Shown here: piece after piece, positions 8,418 through 16,643 of the stretch | Layout of the letters: the number at the start of each line of letters is the position of its first letter | Numbering within the stretch: the first letter of the stretch is position 1 | Origin: SCBR16-9 sp964537975 | Lineage (GTDB): Bacteria; Hydrogenedentota; Hydrogenedentia; Hydrogenedentales; SCBR16-9 | DNA length: 64,000 bases | Assembly: GCA_964537975.1 (NCBI GenBank) | Contig: CAZIDP010000007.1 | Location: forward strand, 69,648 to 133,647 | Reading direction: 5' to 3' | The notes under the pieces: generated by a model | Seen by the model: the letters and a program-made list of their open reading frames with translations, nothing else | Databases searched by the model: none | Told to the model about the DNA's origin: nothing | Translations under genes and position numbers: made by a program

Positions 8418-9542
8418 TCATTTAATGAATCCCGTATTGCGTGAAAATGTTCCATCTGGAGTTTTCCGAGCTGTGATACCTGGTTTACAGCACTTATATG
8501 CACCAGTCAAAACAAGAACAATTAAACAGACAATTACGAAATCACCATTTATAACAATTCCTGTGGCTTGCTGTACTGCCAAATCAGTATCTACAGCTTT
8601 TGCCTGACCTCTATACCCGATCGCCACATCACTAAATTCACCTGGGCAACCATCCGCACTCCGTGCACGCACCCAATAATAATACTCACCATATTCTAAT
8701 TGCACCGGTTGACGGCACCCTGCGTGTTGCAGGACTTTTGCCGATATTGCTGAATAATCCATGAATGCTGTCCCGTCAATCCAGGATGTTCCAAGGGGCA
8801 ATGCAGTCTCAAGGTTTGATTCATGGCTTCGATACACCCGGTAAGAAATTTCATTTCCCCCAACCGCTTGCCAACTTAATTCAACACCATTTCGTGAACC
8901 CTCAGTAGCCTGCAAACCAACAGGCGCATCAGGGCCTTCACATCCTGTTGCGATATAGCCATCTTCAAGCAATAACTCCAGCCCTTCACCTGATGGTTCT
9001 GCAGCTGAAGTACGTAGCGTTTCCCACATTATCATCAAATTCTCACCAACATTGACTCCGGAATCAATTTTAAATGCCATTCTGAGCATCATTCCAGACT
9101 TGATAATATTGTCATTAATTCCCAAGATAACTATTCGTACTATTCCAAACTCAGGAAAAATAATTAATTCGGCAACCTTGTCCGCATCGGTAACATTTGA
9201 TTCAAGACGCAACATCGACCTGGTCACAGTCGCATTACCAGCAGAGTCCCTCACGATTAGCCCGGCAGATGTGCGAGTTATAAATTCATAATACTCCTCA
9301 TCTGGCATCAACTTTTCTGAATCAAACAAGAGTTCCAATATCAATACCGATGGACCAATATGATCAAATTCCAGATTCAGGTATATGGGTACTTCAACGG
9401 TATCACCAGGATTTCCCGAAACCTGACCTATTTCCAGGATAGCGTCACCGGCCGCAGAAATCGTCAATAGCAATCCAAAGACGACATATATTGCAAAAGA
9501 CAATTTCCCAATTCTGGTTTGGGACATGCTTCGTTGCCACAT
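8418..9542 (-). CDS. Secreted cohesin-like and fibronectin type III protein
   Basis: 374 aa. An N-terminal signal (about 1-31) is followed by a cohesin-type beta domain at about 33-195 (the opening ILEIGQVSGNPGDTVEVPI is characteristic of cohesin or cohesin-like folds, with later FKIDSGVNVGENL). An FN3-like domain follows at about 205-310 (APVGLQATEGS and YYYWVRARSADG), then a C-terminal hydrophobic helix near 340-360 with a short basic tail (KCCKPG). It would therefore be held at the membrane with the domains outside. SD GGAG lies 10 nt before the ATG. In cellulosomes cohesin binds dockerin; outside them cohesin-like domains occur in many surface proteins. Partner unknown, though the 1329-aa neighbour has a dockerin-like half motif. 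Confidence 0.78.
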   Translation of the reverse strand: MWQRSMSQTRIGKLSFAIYVVFGLLLTISAAGDAILEIGQVSGNPGDTVEVPIYLNLEFDHIGPSVLILELLFDSEKLMPDEEYYEFITRTSAGLIVRDSAGNATVTRSMLRLESNVTDADKVAELIIFPEFGIVRIVILGINDNIIKSGMMLRMAFKIDSGVNVGENLMIMWETLRTSAAEPSGEGLELLLEDGYIATGCEGPDAPVGLQATEGSRNGVELSWQAVGGNEISYRVYRSHESNLETALPLGTSWIDGTAFMDYSAISAKVLQHAGCRQPVQLEYGEYYYWVRARSADGCPGEFSDVAIGYRGQAKAVDTDLAVQQATGIVINGDFVIVCLIVLVLTGAYKCCKPGITARKTPDGTFSRNTGFIK

Positions 9543-9669
9543 ATTAATGTTTCTCCATCAAAAGAACGTTTAAAACAACAACTAAACCGAGACTACAAGA
9601 TAGCGTCTTTTACAACAAAACTACTATAGAACTTGTTTAGAGAACCGTGCAACGTGTACGATTTGGCGC

Positions 9670-11400
9670 ATGATTCAGGTGACATGTTCTCATTGTGGTC
9701 TACGTATTCAAGTACCCCCTACTGTACAAGGCAAGGTGGGGATTTGTTTCAATTGTGGCCAAAATATACACGTACCAACGCTCAGCGCATTAAAACGCCA
9801 TCACGATCTTGCATTTGAGGTCGGTGATTCCATATCTGATCGTTACATGATTGAATTATCGATCGGTAAAGGAGGCATGGGCGTTGTATATAAGGCACGC
9901 GATACCCTGATCAATGAAACTGTTGCCTTAAAATTCATGAACCCCCGTATGCTGCGTACAGAGCATGGCAAAAAGCTCTTTTTACAAGAAGCGCAAATTG
10001 CCCGCCGTCTGCGTCATGATAACATTGTTGCCGTGCATGATGTCGGATGGACCGATGATGGCATCTTGTATCTCTCTATGGAATATGCAGAAGGTAATTC
10101 GCTTCGTGCATTTATCCGGCAAAAACGTTACGAACGTGAATATCCTTCTGTCAGGCTGGTCGTGCATTTTGTCAGTCAGGTGCTAGATGCGCTACATTAT
10201 GCGCATCGAACAGTCATCCACCGAGATATCAAACCTGAAAATGTCATGTTATTGCCAGGTGAAAAAGTCAAAGTATTGGACTTCGGGCTGGCCAAGGCAG
10301 TTCATGAAGAATTCATGCAGGAAGACACGACGGCAACAAATGGTGAAGCACTCAAGCATCCCAAAACTATGCTGAACCGTCCACCAACTACCGAATCCAA
10401 ACCCAAAAGAGTCATTGGGACTTTCGCCTATGCTGCTCCAGAACAAAAACAGCACTTTCCAATTGATTTACGAGCAGATATATATTCTACAGGATTGGTC
10501 CTTTATGAACTATTAACCTTGCGCACGCCAATGGACCCGTACATTCCTGTAGATAAAGCACGCTCGGACATTGCCCCTTCCCTGATAAAAGTCCTGGAAA
10601 AAGCGAGAGAGTTAGAGCGCGACAATCGCTGGGGTTCTGCTTTAGAATTCAAAGCAGCACTGGAAGAAGCCTATGAAACATCATACAAGCCACAAATCAA
10701 CTTGATTACACCTCTTTCCAATGGTAGAACGGTAGACACCAACCATATGGCATATCTGGAAGGGGGCAGCTTCTTGATGGGCAACAACAGGATACGAGAA
10801 GAAGCGCCTGAATCTGAGGTTACTGTTGCGCCATTCTGGATGGATATTTACCCTGTGACCATGCGTGACTACATGGCTTATGTCAAAGATACCAATACAA
10901 AACCACCCAAGTTTTACAAGGATTCTCGCTACAATGGGCCAGACCAACCAGTCGTCGGTATCACTTGGAACGAAGCTGTCGCATACGCCACTTGGGCAGG
11001 AAAAAAGCTGCCTACTGAAATCCAGTGGGAATTTGCTGCACGCGGTAAAGCCAACCGAAAGTACCCTTGGGGTAATTTTGCACCTGATACAACCAGGTGT
11101 AATTATGCGGATTACTTGGGCATGACGTCCAATGTCACCATGCACGACGGTGGTGTAACGCCTGAAGGTATCTATGATTTACTAGGAAATGTTTGGGAAT
11201 GGACCTTGGACCCCTTTGCTCCCTATGCGATATTACGCAAAGACCCTGATATGGCTGCGGGTAATCCCCGCAAATCTGCCCGGGGTGGATGTTGGCAGTC
11301 CCCTCCTGAAACACTGAACTGTACCGCTCGGTATGGTTTTTTCCCTGAATCACAAACAGATACCCTTGGATTTCGTTGTATATTGGAAGGGTCGCGCTAA
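9670..11400 (+). CDS. Zinc-ribbon / Ser-Thr protein kinase / FGE-sulfatase-domain fusion
   Basis: 576 aa. An N-terminal zinc ribbon has Cys6-x2-Cys9 and Cys26-x2-Cys29. A Hanks-type kinase spans about 59-340: glycine loop GKGGMG, invariant Lys88 in ALKF, HRDIKPEN at 184-191, DFGLA, and an APE-like APEQ. A C-terminal FGE-sulfatase (SUMF1-like) domain runs from about 355 to the end: GGSFLMG, PVVGITWNEAVAYA, LPTEIQWEFAARG, YDLLGNVWEW and GFRC. The kinase residues are complete, so it should phosphorylate Ser/Thr of unknown targets. The redox cysteine pair of true formylglycine-generating enzymes is not evident, so the FGE part may be a sensing/binding module. No transmembrane helix seen. No clear Shine-Dalgarno at the ATG. 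It diverges from the cohesin-like gene. Confidence 0.92.
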   Translation: MIQVTCSHCGLRIQVPPTVQGKVGICFNCGQNIHVPTLSALKRHHDLAFEVGDSISDRYMIELSIGKGGMGVVYKARDTLINETVALKFMNPRMLRTEHGKKLFLQEAQIARRLRHDNIVAVHDVGWTDDGILYLSMEYAEGNSLRAFIRQKRYEREYPSVRLVVHFVSQVLDALHYAHRTVIHRDIKPENVMLLPGEKVKVLDFGLAKAVHEEFMQEDTTATNGEALKHPKTMLNRPPTTESKPKRVIGTFAYAAPEQKQHFPIDLRADIYSTGLVLYELLTLRTPMDPYIPVDKARSDIAPSLIKVLEKARELERDNRWGSALEFKAALEEAYETSYKPQINLITPLSNGRTVDTNHMAYLEGGSFLMGNNRIREEAPESEVTVAPFWMDIYPVTMRDYMAYVKDTNTKPPKFYKDSRYNGPDQPVVGITWNEAVAYATWAGKKLPTEIQWEFAARGKANRKYPWGNFAPDTTRCNYADYLGMTSNVTMHDGGVTPEGIYDLLGNVWEWTLDPFAPYAILRKDPDMAAGNPRKSARGGCWQSPPETLNCTARYGFFPESQTDTLGFRCILEGSR

Positions 11401-11480
11401 ACTACATCAAATATGAGACTACACGCAACCTGAAATGACCTTACAATGTAAAACCCGCATCTGTCGTCACCACCACAGTA

Positions 11481-11735
11481 TTAAAAACGAAAGTACACAA
11501 ACAGGCGCCCAAAATTCTTACTGTCCTTGTCAATCCGGTGATATTTTGCTTTAATATCAGGACGCTCTAAAAATCGTAACACTGTTTTTTTAAGTTGGCC
11601 ACTCCCCTTTCCTGGAATGATTTCTATAGTACCTATACGTTTGTCCAGTGCTTCATCAATGATCCGCTGCAATTCAACTTCAATCTTCCTTCCCTTGTTG
11701 TAAATTTCATGCAAGTCGAGTTTTAGCTTGGCCAT
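11481..11735 (-). CDS. Small Smr-domain protein
   Basis: 84 aa consisting almost entirely of a Smr domain, the module at the C-terminus of MutS2: LDLHEI near the N-terminus (the LDLHG-type motif), and IEIIPGKGSGQLKKTV (the HGxGxG-type loop, here GKGSG). Smr domains bind and often nick nucleic acid; stand-alone versions are widespread and their roles vary. Start chosen at the ATG at 11735, with GGAG 8 nt upstream, rather than the GTG three codons earlier that would put the ribosome site inside the gene. It converges on the kinase gene and diverges from the protease gene. Confidence 0.85.
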   Translation of the reverse strand: MAKLKLDLHEIYNKGRKIEVELQRIIDEALDKRIGTIEIIPGKGSGQLKKTVLRFLERPDIKAKYHRIDKDSKNFGRLFVYFRF

Positions 11736-11824
11736 TTTCTTCACTCCATAATATTAATTTCAATCATATCACTTATGCTAGCCACGATATCAACAATTAT
11801 TTTCAATAATTATCAATTTTTTAT

Positions 11825-11852
11825 TTGCAATCACACAAAACAGTGGTAAAAT
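11825..11852 (+). promoter_or_regulatory. Promoter of the Big_2/C25 protease gene
   Basis: TTGCAA (11825-11830), a 16-nt spacer, then TAAAAT (11847-11852). Transcription would begin near 11859, which makes the first in-frame start at 11862 implausible and supports the ATG at 11961. Confidence 0.6.
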
Positions 11853-11960
11853 AACCATGTATTGCTAAATAGAGTGTTTTGTGTGAATAGGATGTTATTC
11901 AAAACGCAATTCCAAGATGTGAGCATGGGTTTCGATTTATTAAAACGAAAGGGAACGGTA

Positions 11961-14900
11961 ATGGGAAAAAACAGATTTGCGCAGAAATTTAAATCAAGCG
12001 TACTGATATTGTCATTGTGTATTTTGTTAATTGGGCTAACGGGATGCCCCCGACGCCCGGTTACAATAACAATAACACCTTTGGAAGCCACCATTGAAGT
12101 TGGCGCAACCGTTGCATTGGTAGCTGTGTCTTCTAATGCCAACGACAACATGACGTGGACTTCACAAAACAATGCTATAGCTACGGTAGATGCATCAGGT
12201 GTAGTAACCGGTGTGTCGGAGGGAGAAACCGAAGTCACTGCAACAGGCAGTGTCAGCGGCGTTTCGGCATCGGCAACAATCACCGTAACGCAAACGCCAG
12301 AAATTGAGATAACCGTAACACCGTCAGAAGCCGAAATACCAGAAGGCGAAACGGTATCACTTTCAGCGACATCAACAGACACTACAGATACGATTCAGTG
12401 GAGTTCGGAAGACGAAACTATTGCAACGGTAGACAGTGATACCGGCCTGGTTACTGGTGTCAGCCCGGGCACAGTATCCATTCAAGCCATTGGAAGCAAC
12501 AGTGGCGCTGTCGGGTCTGCCGAAATCACAGTAACCGAACAAATTCCAATAGTAATAACAGTTTTGCCGTCTGAGGCAACCATTGAAGTTGATCTGACTG
12601 CCAGTTTAACCGCAGAATCCACAGATCCTGAAGATACAATTGAATGGAGTTCCGAAGATGACTCTATAGCGGTGGTGGAAAGCGAGACCGGAGTGGTCTT
12701 GGGAATCACGCCAGGTGTTGTAAATATCATCGCCACAGGTAGCAATAGCGGCGCAACTGGCTCCGCAAGCATCACAGTGATCGAATCAACTGCAACAGAG
12801 CCACTTGAGGATGTTGAAGAAGTACGTCTTATCCTGGCATCGATTCCAGAAGAATATATTGATGAAGATAACAAAAATATTCTCAGACAGTTCCTGGATG
12901 ATACAGAAGCTGCGTTGTTGGAAGGCAAAGTCTGTGAAGCTGCCGAGATCATGGATTCTTATCTGGACAAATCTCAGGAGTTGCGCGTCGCGGCAGATGG
13001 TTCTGTAATGCCAGACCCCTTCTGGGCAACAGACTTGCTGTATGCTGAAGGCCGTATGTTGCAATATGACATGCTGCTTTCAAGTGCAAACAAAGAAAAT
13101 TGTCCCGGATTTGAACGCGTTGGCATGGCTGTTGAAGCAGAAGTCCTTGAAGGTGACGAGACCGGACTGGGTGCGTTAGTAACATTCGGCGCGCCACGCA
13201 TGTGGGTCGTTCAACATGAAGAAGCAGACCGCACATTCACGCAATTACATGTTCCTGATTCCGAGTTGGAATCGGGTGAGCCAGGTTATCCTTTTATCCC
13301 CAGTATTCGGAAATTGGTCGCGGTACCACCCGACAGCGATGTCATGGTTGATTTTGAAGTTAAAATCTCCGAAAATTTCCTGGCCAACTTGTTTCCGATT
13401 CAGGAGCAACCTGCTGACCAGAACCCGGACGATACCATACCGGGAGACTTGACTCCGCCACCTGAAGAAGTGTTCGCGAATCGACCCTTTATCATCGACA
13501 ATGAAATGTATGAAAGCGATGCGCTCTGGCCCCCACAACCCGTAGCCATCACACCACTGGGACGTTTTCGTGAAATGGAGTTGGTACACGTCGAGGTTTT
13601 TGGCGGTAATTTCAATCCTAAGACCAACCAAGTACAGCTTTACGAAAATGTTGAATTGAACATTTCCCACCGAGGTGAAGTACAAGGATTCCTGCCCAAT
13701 AGCGTCACAGAGAATCCTTTTGAAAGTAATAAAAACCTGATCATCGAGTCCGTATTCAACAAAGAAATAGTAGCCAAAACCCCACCATTCGAGATAGTAA
13801 TCAACTGGCGGTTGCTGGGCGAAGAATTCCTGATTCTGACCCATCCGGATTTCCGGGAAGCAGCCGAAAACCTGGCCACCTGGAAACGCCAGAAAGGTAT
13901 AATGACCAACGTTTTTGAAGTTGGCACCAATTCCGGTATTACAGGACGGCAAACTAGAGATCAAATCAAGGCGTTCATTAAAGATCGTTATGAAACGACT
14001 ATTGTAAAGGCATCTTACATACTGCTTCTGGGTGATGCCGAATTCATTGCACCGTTCTACCGGTCAGGTATTTACGGGTCTATAGGTACCGACTGGCCCT
14101 ATGCCGTGCTGAGTAACCCAGGACAAGCAGACCCACTGGTACCGACCTTCGCACTGGGTCGCATTCCTGTCGATACCCTGGCGCAAGCCAATGCCGTAGT
14201 TGACAAGATCATAAACTATGAAAAGAACCCTCCTGGTAGCTTCTTCGGTTCAAATCCGTTCTATCAAAATGTAACGTTGGCCTCGCAGTTCCAATGCTGT
14301 CGCACCGATGTCAATCAGGTAGGGCGTGCCCAACGCACCTTCACCCAAGTGTCTGAATTTGTTCGCAGCGCGCTGGTTGGCAGCGGCTACAGTGTACAGC
14401 GCATATATGAACGTACCATCGATAATGCCTATAATGGCGATCCAACCCCAAGGCGGTATTACGATGGTGGACTAATCCCGGCAGCCATTGGTCCGGGAAG
14501 TGGGTTCAACTGGAATGGTTCTCGAACGGACATAATTAATGCCTATAACGCTGGTCGATTCCTGATGATTCACCGTGACCATGGATGGCACAGTGGTTGG
14601 TCACATCCACCATTTAATTCTACAGATGCATCCAGTCTGGGTAATGCGCCATTCCTTCCTGTGGTGTACAGTATCAACTGTTCATCTGGTCTGTTTGACA
14701 ACGAAACGGCACCAGGAGCCGAGGGCTCATCTGTCAATGGTGTCTATTTTGCTGAGCGTCTGCTGCGAAATCCGACTGGAGGTGCCGTTGGAGTCATTGG
14801 TGATACACGCGTCAGCCCGAGTTGGCCCAACTCCGCACTCTTACGGGGATTAATCGATGCAACCTGGCCCAACACGATCCCCAATTTCGGTGGAAACAAA

Positions 14901-15326
14901 TCTCACCGACGTCTGGGTGACATTCTAAACCATGCGAAAGCTTACCTGGCTACCCAGGTTGGCGTTGCCGGACAGTCAACCAGCCAGGCAGCGTATGAAA
15001 GTGAATTGTATCTGTACCATGTTATTGGTGATCCCACCCTGGAAATGTGGACCAAGAATCCTCATTTTCTCAATTTAACCAACATCTTTACGATGTTGAC
15101 AACAACCCAGACCGGACTCATCCTTAGTTACGACACGGATGAAGCCGAAATAACGCTCTATCAGGAGAACGGTGATACTTTGAATCCCATAGGGCGCGGA
15201 ATTACCATTGACGGAGAAGTAGAAATTGACTTCTTCAACCAGCCCAATCCAGACATGCCCATGTTGGTCAGTGCAACTTTGGAAAATAGTATCGCTGTAT
15301 CAGGAGAAGTGTATCTGGATTATTAA
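11961..15326 (+). CDS. Lipoprotein with Big_2 repeats and gingipain-type C25 cysteine peptidase domain
   Basis: 1121 aa from the ATG at 11961 (AAAGGG upstream, about 100 nt after the promoter; a longer frame begins at 11862). The signal ends in lipobox LTGC, with Cys29 lipidated. Three bacterial Ig-like Big_2 domains follow at about 33-110, 112-190 and 192-270 (each with a TGV core and an ITV end), then an acidic helical region and a beta domain. A peptidase family C25 region spans about 600-1000: ILTHPDF, a YILLLGDAEF strand, His874 in HRDHG and Cys907 in SINCSSG. The 33-residue His-Cys spacing equals that of P. gingivalis RgpB as I recall it. The C-terminus is beta-rich. Inferred: a lipid-anchored surface cysteine protease, perhaps with a role in protein export or maturation as in C25 sortases. 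It lacks the typical T9SS C-terminal domain as far as I can see. Confidence 0.85.
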   Translation: MGKNRFAQKFKSSVLILSLCILLIGLTGCPRRPVTITITPLEATIEVGATVALVAVSSNANDNMTWTSQNNAIATVDASGVVTGVSEGETEVTATGSVSGVSASATITVTQTPEIEITVTPSEAEIPEGETVSLSATSTDTTDTIQWSSEDETIATVDSDTGLVTGVSPGTVSIQAIGSNSGAVGSAEITVTEQIPIVITVLPSEATIEVDLTASLTAESTDPEDTIEWSSEDDSIAVVESETGVVLGITPGVVNIIATGSNSGATGSASITVIESTATEPLEDVEEVRLILASIPEEYIDEDNKNILRQFLDDTEAALLEGKVCEAAEIMDSYLDKSQELRVAADGSVMPDPFWATDLLYAEGRMLQYDMLLSSANKENCPGFERVGMAVEAEVLEGDETGLGALVTFGAPRMWVVQHEEADRTFTQLHVPDSELESGEPGYPFIPSIRKLVAVPPDSDVMVDFEVKISENFLANLFPIQEQPADQNPDDTIPGDLTPPPEEVFANRPFIIDNEMYESDALWPPQPVAITPLGRFREMELVHVEVFGGNFNPKTNQVQLYENVELNISHRGEVQGFLPNSVTENPFESNKNLIIESVFNKEIVAKTPPFEIVINWRLLGEEFLILTHPDFREAAENLATWKRQKGIMTNVFEVGTNSGITGRQTRDQIKAFIKDRYETTIVKASYILLLGDAEFIAPFYRSGIYGSIGTDWPYAVLSNPGQADPLVPTFALGRIPVDTLAQANAVVDKIINYEKNPPGSFFGSNPFYQNVTLASQFQCCRTDVNQVGRAQRTFTQVSEFVRSALVGSGYSVQRIYERTIDNAYNGDPTPRRYYDGGLIPAAIGPGSGFNWNGSRTDIINAYNAGRFLMIHRDHGWHSGWSHPPFNSTDASSLGNAPFLPVVYSINCSSGLFDNETAPGAEGSSVNGVYFAERLLRNPTGGAVGVIGDTRVSPSWPNSALLRGLIDATWPNTIPNFGGNKSHRRLGDILNHAKAYLATQVGVAGQSTSQAAYESELYLYHVIGDPTLEMWTKNPHFLNLTNIFTMLTTTQTGLILSYDTDEAEITLYQENGDTLNPIGRGITIDGEVEIDFFNQPNPDMPMLVSATLENSIAVSGEVYLDY

Positions 15327-15375
15327 TGCGTTGAGACACCATTACCCTGAACATATTGTATAAAAAATAGTGACA

Positions 15376-15407
15376 GCCCTGGATAAAAGAATATCCGGGG
15401 CTTTTTT
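15376..15407 (+). terminator. Rho-independent terminator after the C25 protease gene
   Basis: Arms GCCCTGGATA and TATCCGGGGC around a 6-nt loop, followed by six T. Confidence 0.9.
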
Positions 15408-15455
15408 ATTGTTTTGACATATAAATACAAAATTTGGTTATCAAACCCATTGTTT

Positions 15456-15484
15456 TTGACAGGTTTTTACCGGACAATTATATA
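15456..15484 (+). promoter_or_regulatory. Consensus promoter of the first PhyH gene
   Basis: TTGACA (15456-15461), a 17-nt spacer, then TATATA (15479-15484). Predicted start about 15491, inside the longest open frame beginning at 15434; this argues for translation from 15548. Confidence 0.78.
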
Positions 15485-15547
15485 AATCTCAATCAGAATA
15501 CTCAAGTTATCCAACCATTACTGTTACACACATCGGAGACATCGGTT

Positions 15548-16474
15548 ATGACGACTATTACCCGGGGCTATCTGGATTCTACAGAATTACTTGCCCATCC
15601 GGAATTACTGCGTGAACGGGCAAAAGAAGAGGGATACCTCTTTTTTCGGCAATTGCTGCCGAAAGAATTGATTATGGAATTACGGCGTCAGTTCCTGGAA
15701 ATTCTGGACCATTATGGCTGGCTGGATAAAGAAACACCCCTGATAGAGGGTGTCAGCAACCAGGCAGAGATAGAAAAAATTCCACAGGAGGAACTGGTAT
15801 TTTGCGGAACCGGTGTACCAAGACCTGCTTATGAAGATGTTCAGCGCCTGGAATTATTTCATGCTTTGGCACATCATCCGAACCTGATTGGTATGTATGA
15901 GAAGTTATTCGGAGCTACCGTATTGCCACACCCACGCAACATAGCACGCCTGATGATGCCTGCCAAATTCAATGTACCCACACCACCACACCAGGATTTC
16001 ATTCATATTCAGGGCACCAAAAATGTCTGGACTTGTTGGTTTCCTGTCGGCGACTGCCCCATTGAAATGGGGAACCTGAGTGTTATCCGTGGTTCACAAA
16101 AGGACGGCCTGCTTGCTCCCAAGGCTGCGGAAGGTGCTGGCGGTCTGGAAGTATGGCTGTGCGATGACAAGTATGAATGGATTGAAGATGACTTTGAAGC
16201 AGGTGATGTCCTTACCTTTACGAGCGAGACGGTACACAAATCATTGCCGGCACAGTTGCCCAATCGCATACGACTTTCCTGTGATTATCGATATCAGGCG
16301 GCTCATGAAGACATAGAAGCCAACTCGCTTCTGGTACACTGCAATGTATTGGAATGGGATCAAGTTTATGAAGGTTGGCGCAATGAAGACCTGAAGTATT
16401 ACTGGAAGAAGCATGATTTGATATTTTCACCCTGGAACGAAGATATTCGCTGGCAAAAAGATAAAATTTGCTGA
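15548..16474 (+). CDS. Phytanoyl-CoA dioxygenase (PhyH) family protein
   Basis: 308 aa, a non-haem Fe(II)/2-oxoglutarate oxygenase. The iron-binding facial triad is visible: HQD (His-x-Asp) in PPHQDFIHIQG and a distal His in SETVHKSLPA, followed by NRIRLS, whose Arg would bind 2-oxoglutarate. Substrate unknown; the family hydroxylates very diverse small molecules. The start is the ATG at 15548, with GGAG 9 nt upstream and a consensus promoter 64 nt upstream. No signal peptide. It converges on the transporter gene. A second, only distantly similar PhyH protein lies at 49925. Confidence 0.9.
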   Translation: MTTITRGYLDSTELLAHPELLRERAKEEGYLFFRQLLPKELIMELRRQFLEILDHYGWLDKETPLIEGVSNQAEIEKIPQEELVFCGTGVPRPAYEDVQRLELFHALAHHPNLIGMYEKLFGATVLPHPRNIARLMMPAKFNVPTPPHQDFIHIQGTKNVWTCWFPVGDCPIEMGNLSVIRGSQKDGLLAPKAAEGAGGLEVWLCDDKYEWIEDDFEAGDVLTFTSETVHKSLPAQLPNRIRLSCDYRYQAAHEDIEANSLLVHCNVLEWDQVYEGWRNEDLKYYWKKHDLIFSPWNEDIRWQKDKIC

Positions 16475-16531
16475 TACGGGTGGTGTAAAGCGTATAATCA
16501 TTGTGCCTACTTACCCTCCCCCTTCTCTGTC

Positions 16532-16566
16532 GGCGAGAAGTCGTTTGAGCCAAACGGTTTCTCGCC
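16532..16566. repeat. Long perfect hairpin between convergent genes
   Basis: Two 16-nt arms (16532-16547 and 16551-16566) pair end to end on the plus strand with only two G-U wobbles around a 3-nt loop AGC. No T run follows on either strand, so it is not a standard terminator. It sits between the stops of the PhyH gene and the transporter and may act as a transcription barrier, a 3'-end stabiliser or a REP-like element. Confidence 0.75.
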
Positions 16567-16643
16567 CTATTCTCAACAGTAATCTCTTACCTCATGAACC
16601 GCGCTTAAGAACCAGCATAACATCCGCATACTATAGACAACTG

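Noticed and set aside
11862..11960. Longer N-terminus for the Big_2/C25 protein
   Set aside because: It would begin only about 10 nt after the -10 box and would place extra residues before a normal lipoprotein signal.
15434..15547. Longer N-terminus for the first PhyH protein
   Set aside because: It lies across a consensus promoter; the ATG at 15548 has a proper ribosome site.
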